Positions 14,251-25,943 of a DNA stretch of 64,000 bases are shown in pieces. The DNA is taken from the NCBI GenBank assembly GCA_032209605.1, contig JASFXZ010000009.1, forward strand, positions 19,393,553-19,457,552, written 5' to 3'. The DNA is from Mactromeris polynyma. Taxonomy: Eukaryota > Mollusca > Bivalvia > Venerida > Mactridae. The notes under the pieces were generated by a model. The model was not told the DNA's origin, ran no database searches, and saw only the letters and a list, made by a program, of their open reading frames with translations. Numbering within the stretch: the stretch's first letter is position 1; each line of letters opens with the position of its first letter. A program made the translations under genes and the position numbers.

Positions 14251-14530
14251 TACGTGTTTGACCAGTCACTGCGTTCATAGTATTATTCCTGCAGGGAGGT
14301 AATAATTAAGCAGACTTTTCATCGCTGCAATCTATCACTCAAATCAGGCAATCAACATATATCCAACAGCAGATGTATTATAACCACTAACAAACCGTAT
14401 ATTCGTGATTGATACATATCTTACAGTAGCTTTATTGTACAGTTAAATAAACAAACAATAAACGAAAGCATGTTATTTACTCATAATTGCTTGTGTTAAA
14501 CATTTTTATCAGGATTATTGTAGGAATTGA

Positions 14531-15860
14531 TAATTATCCGCAAATATAAATTAACGCCCTTAAAAACGCAACTATTTCACTAAGCCTTCATTTTGTTCCA
14601 AGTGTTTTATTGTTACAAATTTGTCAATCATTCATCAAAGAGAAATCACACTATGGCCCTAGTATTCGTATTTTGTAATTAATTAAGATTAGGAAATTAT
14701 GTTTGAGACTTAAAATATATTTTTTCTATATAATGTCACCGTGTTGACGCGGACGATTTGTAGTTGTGTGTTTTTAATGGCGTGGAGTATACATCAAAGC
14801 ATACCAATATATAGTATAACCATTGAAGCAATGACATATATAATTAAATGTCCAATTTGCAATTGTTTTTATTATTATTTAAACGTTCGTAATCCTATAA
14901 GCTGTTGATAATTGTCCTCGATTATGGCGGAACGAAGTTGGACTGAATAATGTAATTCATCAATATATTATGCAATAAAATTAACATTGTTGACCCATTT
15001 CAAGACACAAATCACAACGTCTTTTGTTGAATAGTAATTGGTTGGTTACTACAGATTATGTGACCCGGAGTTGACCGAAGTATTTCCGTAACCGACCGAT
15101 TCGGGGTTATGTGATATAGCAAGCATAAAATATTTGCTTGGAAATCTAGCGTTAACTTACGTACATATTTTTCGAGCAATTCCGTTATTGTAAGCGGCAA
15201 GAATCAAAATACATCTACTTTTTGGGGGTTTCGATTTGGTTAAACGTGAAATTCATGCATCGTTCGGAGATTTTCACTTCGCGACAATCAACCTCTTTCT
15301 TACTGTTTGCTAATGTGTCTAAAAACGGAATTTTGAAGTAAATTGTTCTCGACGAAAAGAATAGTGAAATGCAGTCAGTTATTGTTAAGCCACATCACAT
15401 GATATGTCGTCGACATGGATATTATATAAAGGTTTAAATCAGGGTTATTGTGTTTTAATAGAACTAAAAATGTGTTAAAAGCTTCAACAAATCACAAATC
15501 TTAGCAACAACAAGAAAAATGTATATGAAAATGGTAAACTATTTAATGATTAGTATGCCACTTAGACTTAAATCGTCACCAGAGCATTTGTCCTCAAATA
15601 TAATTCTTTCATAATGTTCATGATAACCGTTACTTTGTTACGTCAGATAACAAGACGATAGTGAACAGTTATTTATTATGATATATAAGCATTCAGGACA
15701 ATATAGCATCGCACTATTACACCCTATATAGCTCTTTTCGAATATATATCCTCGGCAATTGACATTATGCCACAGGCTTATATTTGTATTACTCTAGAAT
15801 AACGGTTATAGCATTTAAGCCATATTCGGATTTACACATGCTTGCGTGCGTATACAGCTA
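14531..15860 (+). repeat. Dispersed block A, copy 2
   Basis: This copy is nearly identical to 1-1344. It differs by isolated substitutions and small indels, such as a shortened stretch near 14548 and a missing 'tttgtaa' near 15530. It leads directly into the expanded 67-bp array. Confidence 0.85.
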
Positions 15861-17136
15861 CTCTTTAGCTCCTCCGTACATAGCTCAACAAGGAAATATA
15901 CACAGCACATGTTCCGAATAGAGCTCCCCTTTAGCTCGTCCAAACGTAGCTCATCAAAGTGCTATACACTAGCACATGTTCCGAAAAGAGCTCCTCTTTA
16001 GCTCGTCCAAACGTAGCTCATCAAGGTGCTATACACTAGCACATGTTCCGAATAGAGCTCCCCTTTAGCTCGTCCAAACGTAGCTCATCAAGGTGCTATA
16101 CACTAGCACATGTTCCGAATAGAGCTCCCCTTTAGCTCGTCCAAACATAGCTCATCAAGGTGCTATACACTAGGACATGTTCCGAATAGAGCTCCCCTTT
16201 AGCTCGTCCAAACGTAGCTCATCAAGGTGCTATACACTAGCACATGTTCCGAATAGAGCTCCTCTTTAGCTCGTCCGCAAATAGCTCAACAAGGAATTAT
16301 ACACGAGCACACGTTCCGAATACAGCTCCTCTTTAGCTCGTCCGTACATATATTCAAAAGGAGCTATACACGAGCACACGTTCCGAATTCAGCTCCTCTT
16401 TACCTCGTCCGTACATATATTCAAAAGGAGCTATACACGAGCACACGTTCCGAATACAGCTCCTCTTTAGCTCGTCCGTACATATATTAAAAAGAAGCTA
16501 TACACGAGCACACGTTCCGAATACAGCTCCTCTTTAGCTCGTCCGTACATAGCTCAACAAGGAGTTATATACGAGCACATGTTCCGAATACAGCTCCTCT
16601 TTAGCTCGTCCGTACATAGCTCAACAAGGAATTATACACGAGCACACGTTCCGAATACATCTCCTCTTTAGCTCGTCCGTACATAGCTCAACAAGGAGTT
16701 ATATACGAGCACATGTTCCGAATACAGCTCCTCTTTAGCTCGTCCGTACATAGCTCAACAAGGAATTATACACGAGCACATGTTCCGAATACAGCTCCTC
16801 TTTAGCTCGTCCGTACATATATTCAAAAGGAGCTATACACGAGCACATGTTCCGAATACAGCTCCTCTTTAGCTCGTCCGTACATATAATTATAAGGAGC
16901 TATACACGAGCACGTGTTCCGAATACAGCTCCTCTTAAGCTCGTCCGTACATATAATTATAAGGAGCTATACACGAGCACGTGTTCCGAATACATCTCCT
17001 CTTTAGCTCGTCCGTACATATAATTATAAGGAGCTATACACGAGCACGTGTTCCGAATACAGCTCCTCTTTAGCTCGTCCGTACATATAATTATAAGGAG
17101 CTATACACGAGCACGTGTTCCGAATACAGCTCCCCA
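15861..17136 (+). repeat. 67-bp minisatellite, about 19 units
   Basis: Consecutive units measure 67 bp, for example from 16028 to 16095. Core phrases are 'gttccgaatacagctcctc', 'tttagctcgtccgtacat' and 'gctatacac'. Units fall into ordered subfamilies: 'tagctcatcaagg' units from 15940 to about 16250, then 'tagctcaacaagg' and 'tatattcaaaagg' units, then 'tataattataagg' units at the end. Each unit carries several AGCTC or GAGCT words, so single strands could fold back. The array ends at 'ggagctatgtagg'. Confidence 0.95.
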
Positions 17137-17508
17137 AGGAGCTATGTAGGATGTAACATAGCAATGCTCTAGCTTATTAACAAATATAATTGCTGGAATT
17201 TACATTTGACCAATACTGACGCCGCTAATTGCATCATTAACTGCTGTACCTTTATTGACCTCTCTGATTATGTGAGTTTAAGTATGCTTATTTATGAGAA
17301 TTTCTCTCTATGTCTTTCATATTATCTTCGTTTATGTTAACCTTTCATGCATTATTTACTGAAAGTACTTACCGCAGATAGTTTGCCGTTATGCACCGAC
17401 ATAGAAAGGTTATCTTGTACATAACAACTTCAAATAGACTACATCCTTATTACTCATGTTGCTGAAAATGAATGATTTTGATGTACAATCTTTTCCTCAT
17501 CACATTAT
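17137..17508. other. Unannotated sequence
   Basis: This lies between two tandem arrays and shows no gene or recognisable repeat. Confidence 0.6.
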
Positions 17509-17621
17509 TTTGTTGGATTGTTTTCTTCATATCTTGATACAATTTGTTGGATTGTTTTCTTCATATCTTGATACAATTTGTTGGATTGTTTTCTTCATAT
17601 CTTGATACAATTTGTTGGATG
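17509..17621 (+). repeat. 34-bp tandem repeat, 3.3 units
   Basis: Three apparently identical 34-bp units begin 'tttgttggattg' at 17509, 17543 and 17577, and a partial unit follows. Perfect identity indicates recent slippage or duplication. Confidence 0.95.
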
Positions 17622-17895
17622 CATTTTTTAAGTTTAGTATTCTACTGCCACACACATTCTTGTACAGCATAAATAGAATGCATAAAAAATGTACATGTAC
17701 TTAGGCATGCGACTACTACAATACGGTATGTGTAATTTGTACATGTATTCTTAAGTTGTTAAATGCTATTATCTTTAACTGTGTTGTACCCAGTACTTCA
17801 TGATGTTACTGATTTATGTATTCAAATAACATATATTCTAGTGACTACTTTATGATTAATGGGAATAATTCCTTAATTTCTTAATAATAGCTATA

Positions 17896-18243
17896 AGGTT
17901 AAAGATGTATCTGGATAGTCTGAACCTAAATTTTGTTAATGGGCATCATCCAGTATTGTTTAACATAGTCTAAAGTATCCTTAATAAGGGCTATTGCCAT
18001 GTATAACTGTTCAAAACAATCTTGTTTAGTCATATTACTACCAGACAAAACAAGTAAAAAAACAGCCGCTTGTTAGAAAACAGGAAGTTTTTATAATTTT
18101 ATGACAATACAAACTTCTTTTTTCGACAAATAAAGTTTAATGTATTATAAATGTATTCTGTGACATTGCATATTCTTTGAAGTTTAACTAGATAAAGTTT
18201 ATCTTTCATGTTTGCTTAGGTAAACAAATGAACAAAAAATGAC
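17896..18243 (+). repeat. Dispersed repeat R4, copy 1
   Basis: The stretch from 'ttaaagatgtatctgg' to 'aacaaaaaatg' matches 61983-62303 in the same orientation and order, with moderate divergence. Shared landmarks are 'ctgaacctaaa', 'tgccatgtataac', 'aaatgtattctgtga' and 'tttaactaga'. No ORF of interest is present. It is a non-coding interspersed element of unknown class. Confidence 0.8.
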
Positions 18244-20285
18244 CATAATTTATCTTTAAATTTGTTATCAAACAACGAAGCTTTGCACGCAAATAACAAA
18301 CAATTTGTAATTTAAGCTAGGTTTAATTGTCTCAATGTTCAAAATTGCACGTTTTCAAATTATGTTCCCTGTATATTTTGAGTTAATGATGCGAAATTTT
18401 TTAATGCCCGCACTCTACATGAATCAAGGTAACATAATATTCCGACAAAAGACAAGAATATATATCAACTAATAACATTAAAATATAAAATTTAACAACT
18501 TGCGGAATATTACGGAGAGGAATTATATTATATTTACAATAAATACTAGATTATAGTTCGATAAAATAGATATATATGTAATACAATTGTAGAATTGTTC
18601 ATAATAATTTAACAATAATTGTCAATCCGGAGCCAGATTGCTGCAAGCAGGCATAATGTGGATTTTTTATAAAATATAATTGTTTATAAATGTGAATTCG
18701 AGTTTTGTTTAAATGTGTATAGGGATTGTCTCAAAGCCAGCGATATCAAAGCCTGGTAGTTTCAATGAATAAAGCCGATAGGTTTTCGCTATTTATTTCT
18801 CATTTCTGTAACAAATATCACAATAAACGAAATAACTCCTGAGATATTAGGATATCATTCGCACTCAACCTAGGTCTCATAAATTGTGTGTTATCATTGT
18901 TTTGTTGTTGTTTTTTTATATATTATATAGACCGTAATAAACGAAAGTATGCACGACCGAGAACTTTGTATATGTCATATAATCGAATAATTGAAACGTT
19001 TCTATGAGGGCTGATCACGAATATATTAGTTCGCCCTCCAAATACTGCGCCTGAAGTAAACAGACCTAATTTGAATCGAAACAAAGGCACGGGGTTCTAT
19101 GTAAATGAGGAACACATTTGTAACACATATAAGACACGCCGAGAGGTCCGTTTCAGTTGATTATGTATAAAGACAAACTACTTCTTAAATTCATACGCTC
19201 GCTTTAGTGATTATCATTTTTATGTTTAACGTCGCAAAATGGCGCCATAATGTACAATGATTATTTTGGTTCAATGGTTGGAGTATCAGACAAGTGTGAG
19301 GAGTTGAACCAGGGACAGTCACATTCACAGAACTGAGTCTCCATAAAACAATGCTCATGGTACACAATACAATGGTGGAGATTATTCACCACGTTGAAGA
19401 TAATATGACGCTTAGACGTAATCTATATCCTAGTCATTTTCGCTGACTATCAGCACTCAGTATACAAAACTCGTTCGTCAATTAAATTTCGCGTAATATA
19501 TCTATCGCATTACCCCCTACTGACGTCCAGAATTTTAAGTCACAGAGGTTATGTTACCTAAAGACCATAAGAAGACACACATAATGGTTAGTGTTCTATT
19601 TGTTGAGACATTGAGACAGAGGTTTGGCTGAGATTTAATGGGTCTTTTGTAATGGGCAATTAAAACAGCCTGACTGTTTTATGTGACTGTAAAATCTACG
19701 TTGGTCAACTTCAGAACATTACACCTGGCTCATACAAAGACCATACACTTCAAGTCAACATATTAAAATCTTCATGAACCACTGTATAAGCGATAATATG
19801 CTAATTTATCAAATAACATTTACATAAAATTACATATTGAATTATTTTAACTCCCGACTTACAGCAAGTGATTGTAAAAACTGAATACTTTGTCACATTT
19901 ATCAACGATTTTGTCTGCAATGTAACATATTTGTGATAAATACACTATAATTCAAATTAGCAATACGGGTGTGAAATCAGTTGTGCGACCACCGTCTTTG
20001 ATTATCACAACATGTGTATGCTATCTATATATAATTTGAAACCCTTCAGTTATATTCACATACTTTTGGATATTACCTACCACTTATGAAACTAACGCTA
20101 ATTTGTCAATGAACTATAAGGGCGTAGTAAGACAAATATACTTTAATCTCTCTCTCCACCACTGCTGGTAATATACATATACATGTATATAACACCAATA
20201 TCGAGTCGTGATTCTTCAAGGCGTACATTTTTTGCGATATAGGTATACATGGCCACACAATTGCGACAAAATCCTTTTTTTTGCG
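18244..20285. other. Unannotated AT-rich sequence
   Basis: I see no gene, RNA or tandem repeat that I can support in these 2 kb. Confidence 0.55.
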
Positions 20286-20475
20286 GTAAGGAAAACACTT
20301 CCAAACCAGAAATATCTAGAAAAAAGATGATCGGCGCAATTTGAAGGTTAAGATTTTTTGTACAACATAAAACAATGCAAGATGTAACGATTGCTGGACA
20401 CTTCAGATCCAAAATGCTTTTCGTTAAATTCACCGAAAATCAGTGGATTTCGGTAAGGTAACGTACCCTTTATCT
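20286..20475 (-). repeat. Short dispersed repeat R3, copy 2 (reverse)
   Basis: The reverse complement shows the same ordered landmarks as 14056-14250 and 34919-35085: 'gataaagggtacgttacc', 'ttttggatct', 'taaccttcaaattgcgccga' and 'atcttttttc'. The two ORFs of 96 and 69 codons that cross it on the minus strand are products of the repeat. Confidence 0.75.
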
Positions 20476-20519
20476 TCACACATACAGCTAAATTTCTCGC
20501 TGACTCTGGGGCTATTTTA

Positions 20520-20660
20520 CCTGGTTGGCTAAGACGGTGACAGTACCTGTCTACCAATGCGAGTGTCGTGGGTTCGAATCCCGGGTGAGAAGTATGTCAG
20601 TGGTAACAGGTTGGTGCTGTTGGTAACCAGGCAAAACTGAGTGGCCTGTGTTTAATAAAG
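20520..20660 (+). repeat. tRNA-derived SINE-like sequence
   Basis: A good RNA polymerase III B-box, 'gggttcgaatcccg', lies at about 20570-20583, preceded at a suitable distance by an A-box-like 'tggctaagacggtg'. The acceptor arms do not pair into a full cloverleaf and a non-tRNA body follows, so a SINE head is more likely than a working tRNA gene. It differs from the SINE family at 24381, 25661 and 42161. Confidence 0.5.
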
Positions 20661-20676
20661 GTGTTTGCGGCTAATG

Positions 20677-20790
20677 TTTGAAATTTGGTACCCGGTGCGC
20701 AGGAATGAGATACGGTGGGCTAGGGATACAACACAATACAGTTTCGTAACGTGAGCAACTGTTAGTCATAACTGAACGACGGGCTTGTTA
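20677..20790 (+). repeat. Dispersed repeat R5, fragment
   Basis: This stretch matches 41049-41150: 'tttgaaatttggt', then 'gatacggtggg' and 'agggataca', then 'taactgaacg'. It is the outlying copy of the palindromic family clustered at 41-42.8 kb. Confidence 0.7.
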
Positions 20791-21183
20791 GGATAACTCG
20801 CCGTCGCACACAACTAGAATTACTGTTGAGAAAAACGGTGTAAAGTAGCATTTATAGAATGAGATTAAAGCAAATACGTACAAATGTAATTATGGTGTTT
20901 CCATTTACCAATATAATCAGTCTGCAATCTATCATTTATAGTTTAGAAAGAGGAAATTATTTGTCACTATCTAAAGATTGATCACTGACCACTAGTGATG
21001 ACTCTCCGTATATTCAACTTACTCTCATTGTTTATCGAGTAAATGGACTGAAGATAGTACGTATTTAATGAATCCTCTCATGGTAAAAGAATCGTAACCT
21101 AACTCACATTTATCGCGTTTTATTGATAAATACTGCGTCCATATAGGGTCAGTAATGGTTGTGGCAATTGATATCATATTGAA
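20791..21183. other. Unannotated sequence
   Basis: No feature is supported. Confidence 0.6.
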
Positions 21184-21185
21184 TA

Positions 21186-21364
21186 CAGTGAAACTTCAAC
21201 AATCTGACCACTAACGGTGCTAAAGAAAGCTGGTATCAGTTGTGAGGTGGCCTTATTATCGATTCAAATACCGAAAAAAAACACCTTAAAACTGAGCAAT
21301 CAAAACATGGTTTTGTTAATGAGGTGGTCTCAATGTTGAGGGGATATTTAAGTGAGATTTACGG
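21186..21364 (+). mobile_element. pogo-like MITE, copy 1 (most diverged)
   Basis: It starts TA-CAGTGAAACTTCAAC and ends 'gagatttacgg', and it contains the family's 'gaggtggtct' motif. Its length and internal order match the copies at 24964-25141 and 28083-28232, but the terminal repeats have decayed. Confidence 0.65.
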
Positions 21365-21907
21365 TTAATACAGACGAAATGGTGTTTGATCTAAAATAGT
21401 ATGTCCTGGATCGTTAAGCTTCTCATGAAAGAAAGATGACGTATTTATATCAGATCACAACTCGGCTAAACAGAACTTACAAATTGCAATTTTTCCTTGA
21501 GCATAAATATCATTCTCGTGCAATAAAAAATACGTACCGAACAATCGAGACATTACTAGTGGCGCTAGTATATCTAACCATACTTCACATACCAGTTTTT
21601 TGATTGGCTGTCAGTCTTAACTCAGACAGATCATGGACCATTTTACGTAATTATGGTATTTTGCTTATTATTGTACTTATATGTATTATTTGACGTTCAT
21701 TTCACAGATATCATCATAAGTAATGAGCTTTCTCGATAGATTAGTTCAAACTTTTCATCGACTACACGACAAGATCGTGCAAGTTATATCAATCACTCTT
21801 GATGACTCTTGTTAACAACAACAAAGTAGCGTCAGTTTATGCTACAGCTATGGTATTCAATAGTTCTATCATGTTTCGGAACGAATAAAATTCCGATTAT
21901 CTCAGCA
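21365..21907. other. Unannotated sequence
   Basis: No feature is supported between the MITE and the TIR element at 21914. Confidence 0.6.
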
Positions 21908-21913
21908 AAATCA

Positions 21914-22582
21914 TATGGAAGCGTCCAGTTGCCAAAGTGAAAAATATTTTCCAGTATATATCTCCTAATTAGGAGATACAAACTCATAATTATGACTTAC
22001 TAAGTCCTTATTAGGAGATACTAACTCATAATTATGACTAACTAAGTCCTTATTAGGAGATACTAACTCATAATTATGACTTACTAAGTCCTTATTAGGA
22101 GATACGAACTCATAATTATGACTAACTAAGTCCTTATTAGGAGATACTAACTCATAATTATGACTTACTAAGTCCTTATTAGGAGATACTAACTCATAAT
22201 TATGACTTACTAAGTCCTTATTAGGAGATACGAACTCATAATTATGACTTACTAAGTCCTTATTAGGAGATACTAACTCATAATTATGACTTACTAAGTC
22301 CTTATTAGGAGATACGAACTCATAATTATGACTTACTGAGTCCTTGTTAGGAGATACTAACTCATAATTATGACTTACTAAGTCCTTATTAGGAGATACT
22401 AACTCATAATTATGACTTACTAAGTCCTTATTAGGAGATACTAACTCATAATTATGACTTACTAAGTCCTTATTAGGAGATACTAATTCATAATTATGAC
22501 TTAGCTAATCGTTATAAAGTGAACTAATTAGGAGATAGTATACTGGAAAATAGTTTTCACTTTGCCCCTGTACGCTTACATA
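21914..22582. mobile_element. 669-bp TIR element with minisatellite core
   Basis: Long imperfect terminal inverted repeats are visible. The left end, from TATGGAAGCGTCCAG through 'caaagtgaaaaatatt' and 'ttccagtata' to 'tctcctaattag', is mirrored on the right by 'ctaattaggaga', 'tatactggaaaata', 'ttttcactttgc' and ACGCTTACATA. The direct flanks repeat: AAATCA at 21908-21913 and at 22583-22588, read as a 6-7 bp target-site duplication. Everything between the arms is a 42-bp minisatellite. There is no transposase, so it is non-autonomous and its superfamily is unassigned. Confidence 0.88.
21961..22505 (+). repeat. 42-bp minisatellite, about 13 units
   Basis: The unit reads 'tattaggagatactaact' followed by 'cataattatgacttactaag' and 'tcct'. 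Variants alternate 'ttactaag' with 'aactaag' and 'tactaac' with 'cgaac'. It fills the interior of the TIR element, and its 'ctaattaggaga' word is shared with the inner edge of both TIRs, so the array probably grew out of the TIR sequence. Confidence 0.95.
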
Positions 22583-22588
22583 AAATCA

Positions 22589-23459
22589 CTGGGTGCATTA
22601 GGCCATCCCTAAAAATAATTATTTGGCATAACCCTACCCAGCATAATTTAGGTGGGGAAAATAGGTAGGTAATTAAATTATTATTGATGGTCATATTATT
22701 GTTAAATATTCATACGCGTCCAAAACAATTCCAATCAAACCGCTCAACATTTTTGAGAAGTGGCCATTTTCAGGTGTATGTAGGGTTATGTCATGCAAGC
22801 AATATAATTATATTGATGGCCTAATCTCTGTGTTTTATCAAACGATGTTTATCTTTGGTATAATGTAGTTAATATCAAATGTTCGAGAAATGTGACATAA
22901 GTTTCTAATTTTGGAGCCACTTGAATCCGAAATTGACATTTTAAGTATTTTTGTTATATTTTTCGAGAACCTGGGAACAGTGCGTATGTTGTCGATGAAT
23001 TCGTTAGGTTGTTCGTGATAAAGTATGTGCACTTTGATAAAAGGTAGTCAAATATTAAACGTTTAATCAAGGAATGTATGTTATCGTTATCGCGCAAACA
23101 TGCAGTGTATTTTATCTAAATTGCGATATTTATATCAGTCAATATGACTACTGGTTAATTAAACAATGCGACAAAACCAGGCGATAACAGACCTTTCTTT
23201 CTTCAATGTTTAAACATTGCCAAGTACCTTCCCTGACGTATATGTCTACGATTTAATAAGAACAAGGTGTTTCCATAATAAACATTTATAGATTCATATT
23301 AGATATTTTAGTTCACATCTCGATTTTGATCGCGTGTATAAAATGTAGACGTTACTAAGTATCTTCCCATTTTCAATATATTTAACTTAAGGGCGTTGCG
23401 ACTTGTTTCAGAAAAAAACTGATAATTGTGTTTTTATTACTAAATCAACGCACGTACAA
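22589..23459. other. Unannotated AT-rich sequence
   Basis: Only a motif-free 64-codon minus ORF (22838-23032) is present. Confidence 0.6.
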
Positions 23460-23795
23460 GGAAGCAAGCTACCGAGGTTATGAACAGTAGCATACTCCAG
23501 TATACTCCATGTCATTAAAAATGCAACTTAAAAGTGTCCGTGTCAATTCGGTGTCATTATAAAGAAATAACTACATTATAATATTATGTTAATTCTCAAA
23601 CATTCTTTCCTAAACTTAATCAGTTATTAAATAAGAATACTAGGGCCATAGTTTACTTTCTTTCTAAAGAATTATTTACACATTTGTTACAATAAAACGC
23701 GTTTAATAGTTGGATCAAAATGAAGGCTAACGTGATATAGAGCTACATATGTAGTTGCGTTTTTAATGGAGCTTAAGTATATATGAAATAAGCGT
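23460..23795 (-). repeat. Dispersed block A, diverged copy 3 (reverse, 5' part only)
   Basis: The reverse complement aligns with positions 25-290: 'atacttaa', 'aaaaacgcaacta', 'gccttcattttg', 'actatggccctagtattc', 'atgtttgagaatta', 'gacaccg' and 'ttgac-cggac'. Divergence is far greater than between copies 1 and 2, which shows that block A belongs to an older interspersed family. Confidence 0.75.
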
Positions 23796-24380
23796 GTGTT
23801 TGCAACCAAATACTGACATTTTAAAGTTGCAACAGTCATATAATATGACTATATCTATTTGTACGATCGTCGATAAATGTACACCCTCGATTACCAGAAT
23901 ATTTCCTCCGGGTTTTAATGCACTTAATCGAAAAACATATCAACCAAACTTATGAGTCTGATAATGTGTTAGGGTTTCGTTTCCGCTCATTAGATTGAGC
24001 CGGAATTTTATCAGAAGTAGTATGTTTTATTTTAAACAAACAATCCTTCCAAAATAAATATTATGTGTTAAAAATTGTTTACACAAATTGTATCGCAAAG
24101 TTAGATCAAATAGAATAAAAATAAGTTCGGTATTTTCATTGAAGCAAAGTAAATACGTGGCTAAAGGAACGTTTGTAGGGCTTATCACGGCATCCTGCCG
24201 GGGCCACAATGGCGCAGTATGATCGTCAGCAATGCTAAGATGCTATGAACGATGTTAATCACCGTAGAACTGTGGTGGCTCTTATAGGATTTTTGTACTA
24301 TTTGGTATTCAACAAAAAAGGAAGTTCTACATTTCGAGGTATTGCGATATACCATTTTTAATAAACATAATAAAGACCGT
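23796..24380. other. Unannotated sequence
   Basis: No feature is supported; the 60-codon minus ORF at 24027 has no motif. Confidence 0.6.
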
Positions 24381-24629
24381 CTCCCTTGGCCGAGTGATTA
24401 CGGCTTGGGAGCGGGGAGTTCGAAAGTTCGAACCTCTATAGGCGTCCTATCTGGTATGACCGGCTGGTGAGCCGCCAGCTAGTTTAATTAATGGTTACCG
24501 TGTGTCTACCTGCCTGGTACCAGGCAGTAACAGAAAGCAAAAGTGCTTAGAAAGTAAGTGTCTCAAAAGTCAGAAATAACTGGCCCTTTAAGTAGGGGTG
24601 GCACTATAATAAAAATACACTTTACTTTG
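24381..24629 (+). repeat. tRNA-derived SINE (Leu/Ser-like head), copy 1
   Basis: The head 'ggccgagtgattacggc' is an A-box of tRNA-Leu/Ser type and 'agttcgaacctc' is a B-box. A body follows that is shared with 25661-25913 and 42161-42419: 'ccggctggtgagccgccagct', 'atggttacc', 'agtgtctca' or 'aagtaagtgtctcaaaagtc', and 'ctggccctttaagtaggg'. The 3' end is 'aaatacactttacttt'. Three copies in one window identify an interspersed SINE. Confidence 0.88.
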
Positions 24630-24961
24630 TACAGCACTTTCTCATACCAAGGTACGTTCTCTTATATGTGTGGATTGTTCAGAAGCATTGAAAATTATGT
24701 GAATTTGCTTTTTCTTGATTGAATTGTGCTTAAGTAGTCTGTTAATATGAATACATAACCGGGTCGACATTCAGGACAGGAATTTGTATCGAACATTTAA
24801 CGGACAAGACTCGAACTTTCGTTTGGAAATTTTTCACACAAAATACCGGGTTATAGATGCTCTGTGATGTATTGGGTATACCAGTATAATTATCAATACA
24901 TTAGACAGCTAAATGTTATATACTGATTAAAGAGGCTTTGTAAAATACCAGACTTTGAATA
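24630..24961. other. Unannotated sequence
   Basis: Nothing recognisable lies between the SINE and the MITE. Confidence 0.6.
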
Positions 24962-24963
24962 TA

Positions 24964-25141
24964 CAGTTTAACCTCAATAATGAGACAACCATTTGGACCC
25001 TTGAAAACTGGTCTTCTGGCTGAGAAAGTCTTGATATTGAGGTTGGATAAAAAGCAAAACAGTGAAAATGGACTTGAAAACTGGGTTCTTAATGTTGAGG
25101 TGGTCTTATTATTGAGGTGGTCTTTAAGTGGTGTTTTACTG
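24964..25141 (+). mobile_element. pogo-like MITE, copy 2
   Basis: Ends are TA-CAGTTTAACCTCAATAATGAG and GTGTTTTACTG-TA, with TA on both sides as expected of a Tc1/mariner-pogo target duplication. The interior 'gaaaactggtctt', 'gcaaaacagtgaaaat' and 'gaggtggtctt' is shared with 28083-28232. It is 178 bp with no coding capacity. Confidence 0.8.
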
Positions 25142-25143
25142 TA

Positions 25144-25658
25144 AGTGATTGCAACTTAACACTGTTTTTTTACCAAGATAATATTTTTGAAATATTTTCA
25201 CCTGAGTTAAAAAGTTTACAGATATTTCCCCTTACAATCAATTTTACTAAATCGACACAGTGTATCATTAGAAAGAAAATACAAAAGTGCCGCCGATAAC
25301 AAGTTTTTAAAATGATTCAAAGAATGTGGTCATGAAACAGTTGTTGTTTTCTAAAATGAAAAAATGTGGTCCTTGACTGACGTTTCAGTATTCTCACATA
25401 TATCATTTTCCTTTACTGAATAATGAATCGTTGTACATCATTCTATACGTGACCTTGTATATTTATATATACAGATAACACGTTGACAGATAAACAGTAC
25501 AGTGAATTTGAGATATGTTACACTTTAATATACAGTTAACGAGATGAATCCATCATATTTATATTCGATGTTATGCTTTAATTTAAGAACAACATTGAAA
25601 TCAAGTATCACACTGTTTTTATTAATCGATCATACTAAGAAATGTGCTCTATATTTAT
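25144..25658. other. Unannotated AT-rich sequence
   Basis: Short motif-free ORFs only. Confidence 0.6.
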
Positions 25659-25660
25659 AT

Positions 25661-25913
25661 ACCGAGTGGTTAAGGTATCCGCCTAGGGAGTGGGAGTTCG
25701 AGGATTCGAATCCCGATAGGGATCCGTTCTGATATGGCCGGTCAGTGAGCCGCCAGCTAGTTAAATTATGGTTACCGTGTGCCTATCTACCTTGTGCCTG
25801 GCATAAAAGGATAGTCATTGGGAAGTAAATGTGCTCAGAAAGTAAATGTCTCATAAGTCAGAAATGACTGGCCAGTTAAGTAGGGTTGACACGATACTAA
25901 ATAAACACTTTTA
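25661..25913 (+). repeat. tRNA-derived SINE, copy 2
   Basis: It starts 'accgagtggttaaggtatcc', the best A-box of the three copies and a close match to tRNA-Leu/Ser. The B-box is 'gattcgaatcccg'. Body and tail are the same as at 24381 and 42161, ending 'aataaacacttt'. The first bases of the acceptor stem are missing. It lies 31 bp from the splice donor of the receptor exon, in the antisense direction, inside its first downstream intron. Confidence 0.88.
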
Positions 25914-25943
25914 TATACTTGAGAATTTTGAATATACACTTAC

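Noticed and set aside
25661..25735. Functional tRNA-Leu or tRNA-Ser gene
   Set aside because: A- and B-boxes are good, but the acceptor stem is missing and a SINE body with two other copies follows.
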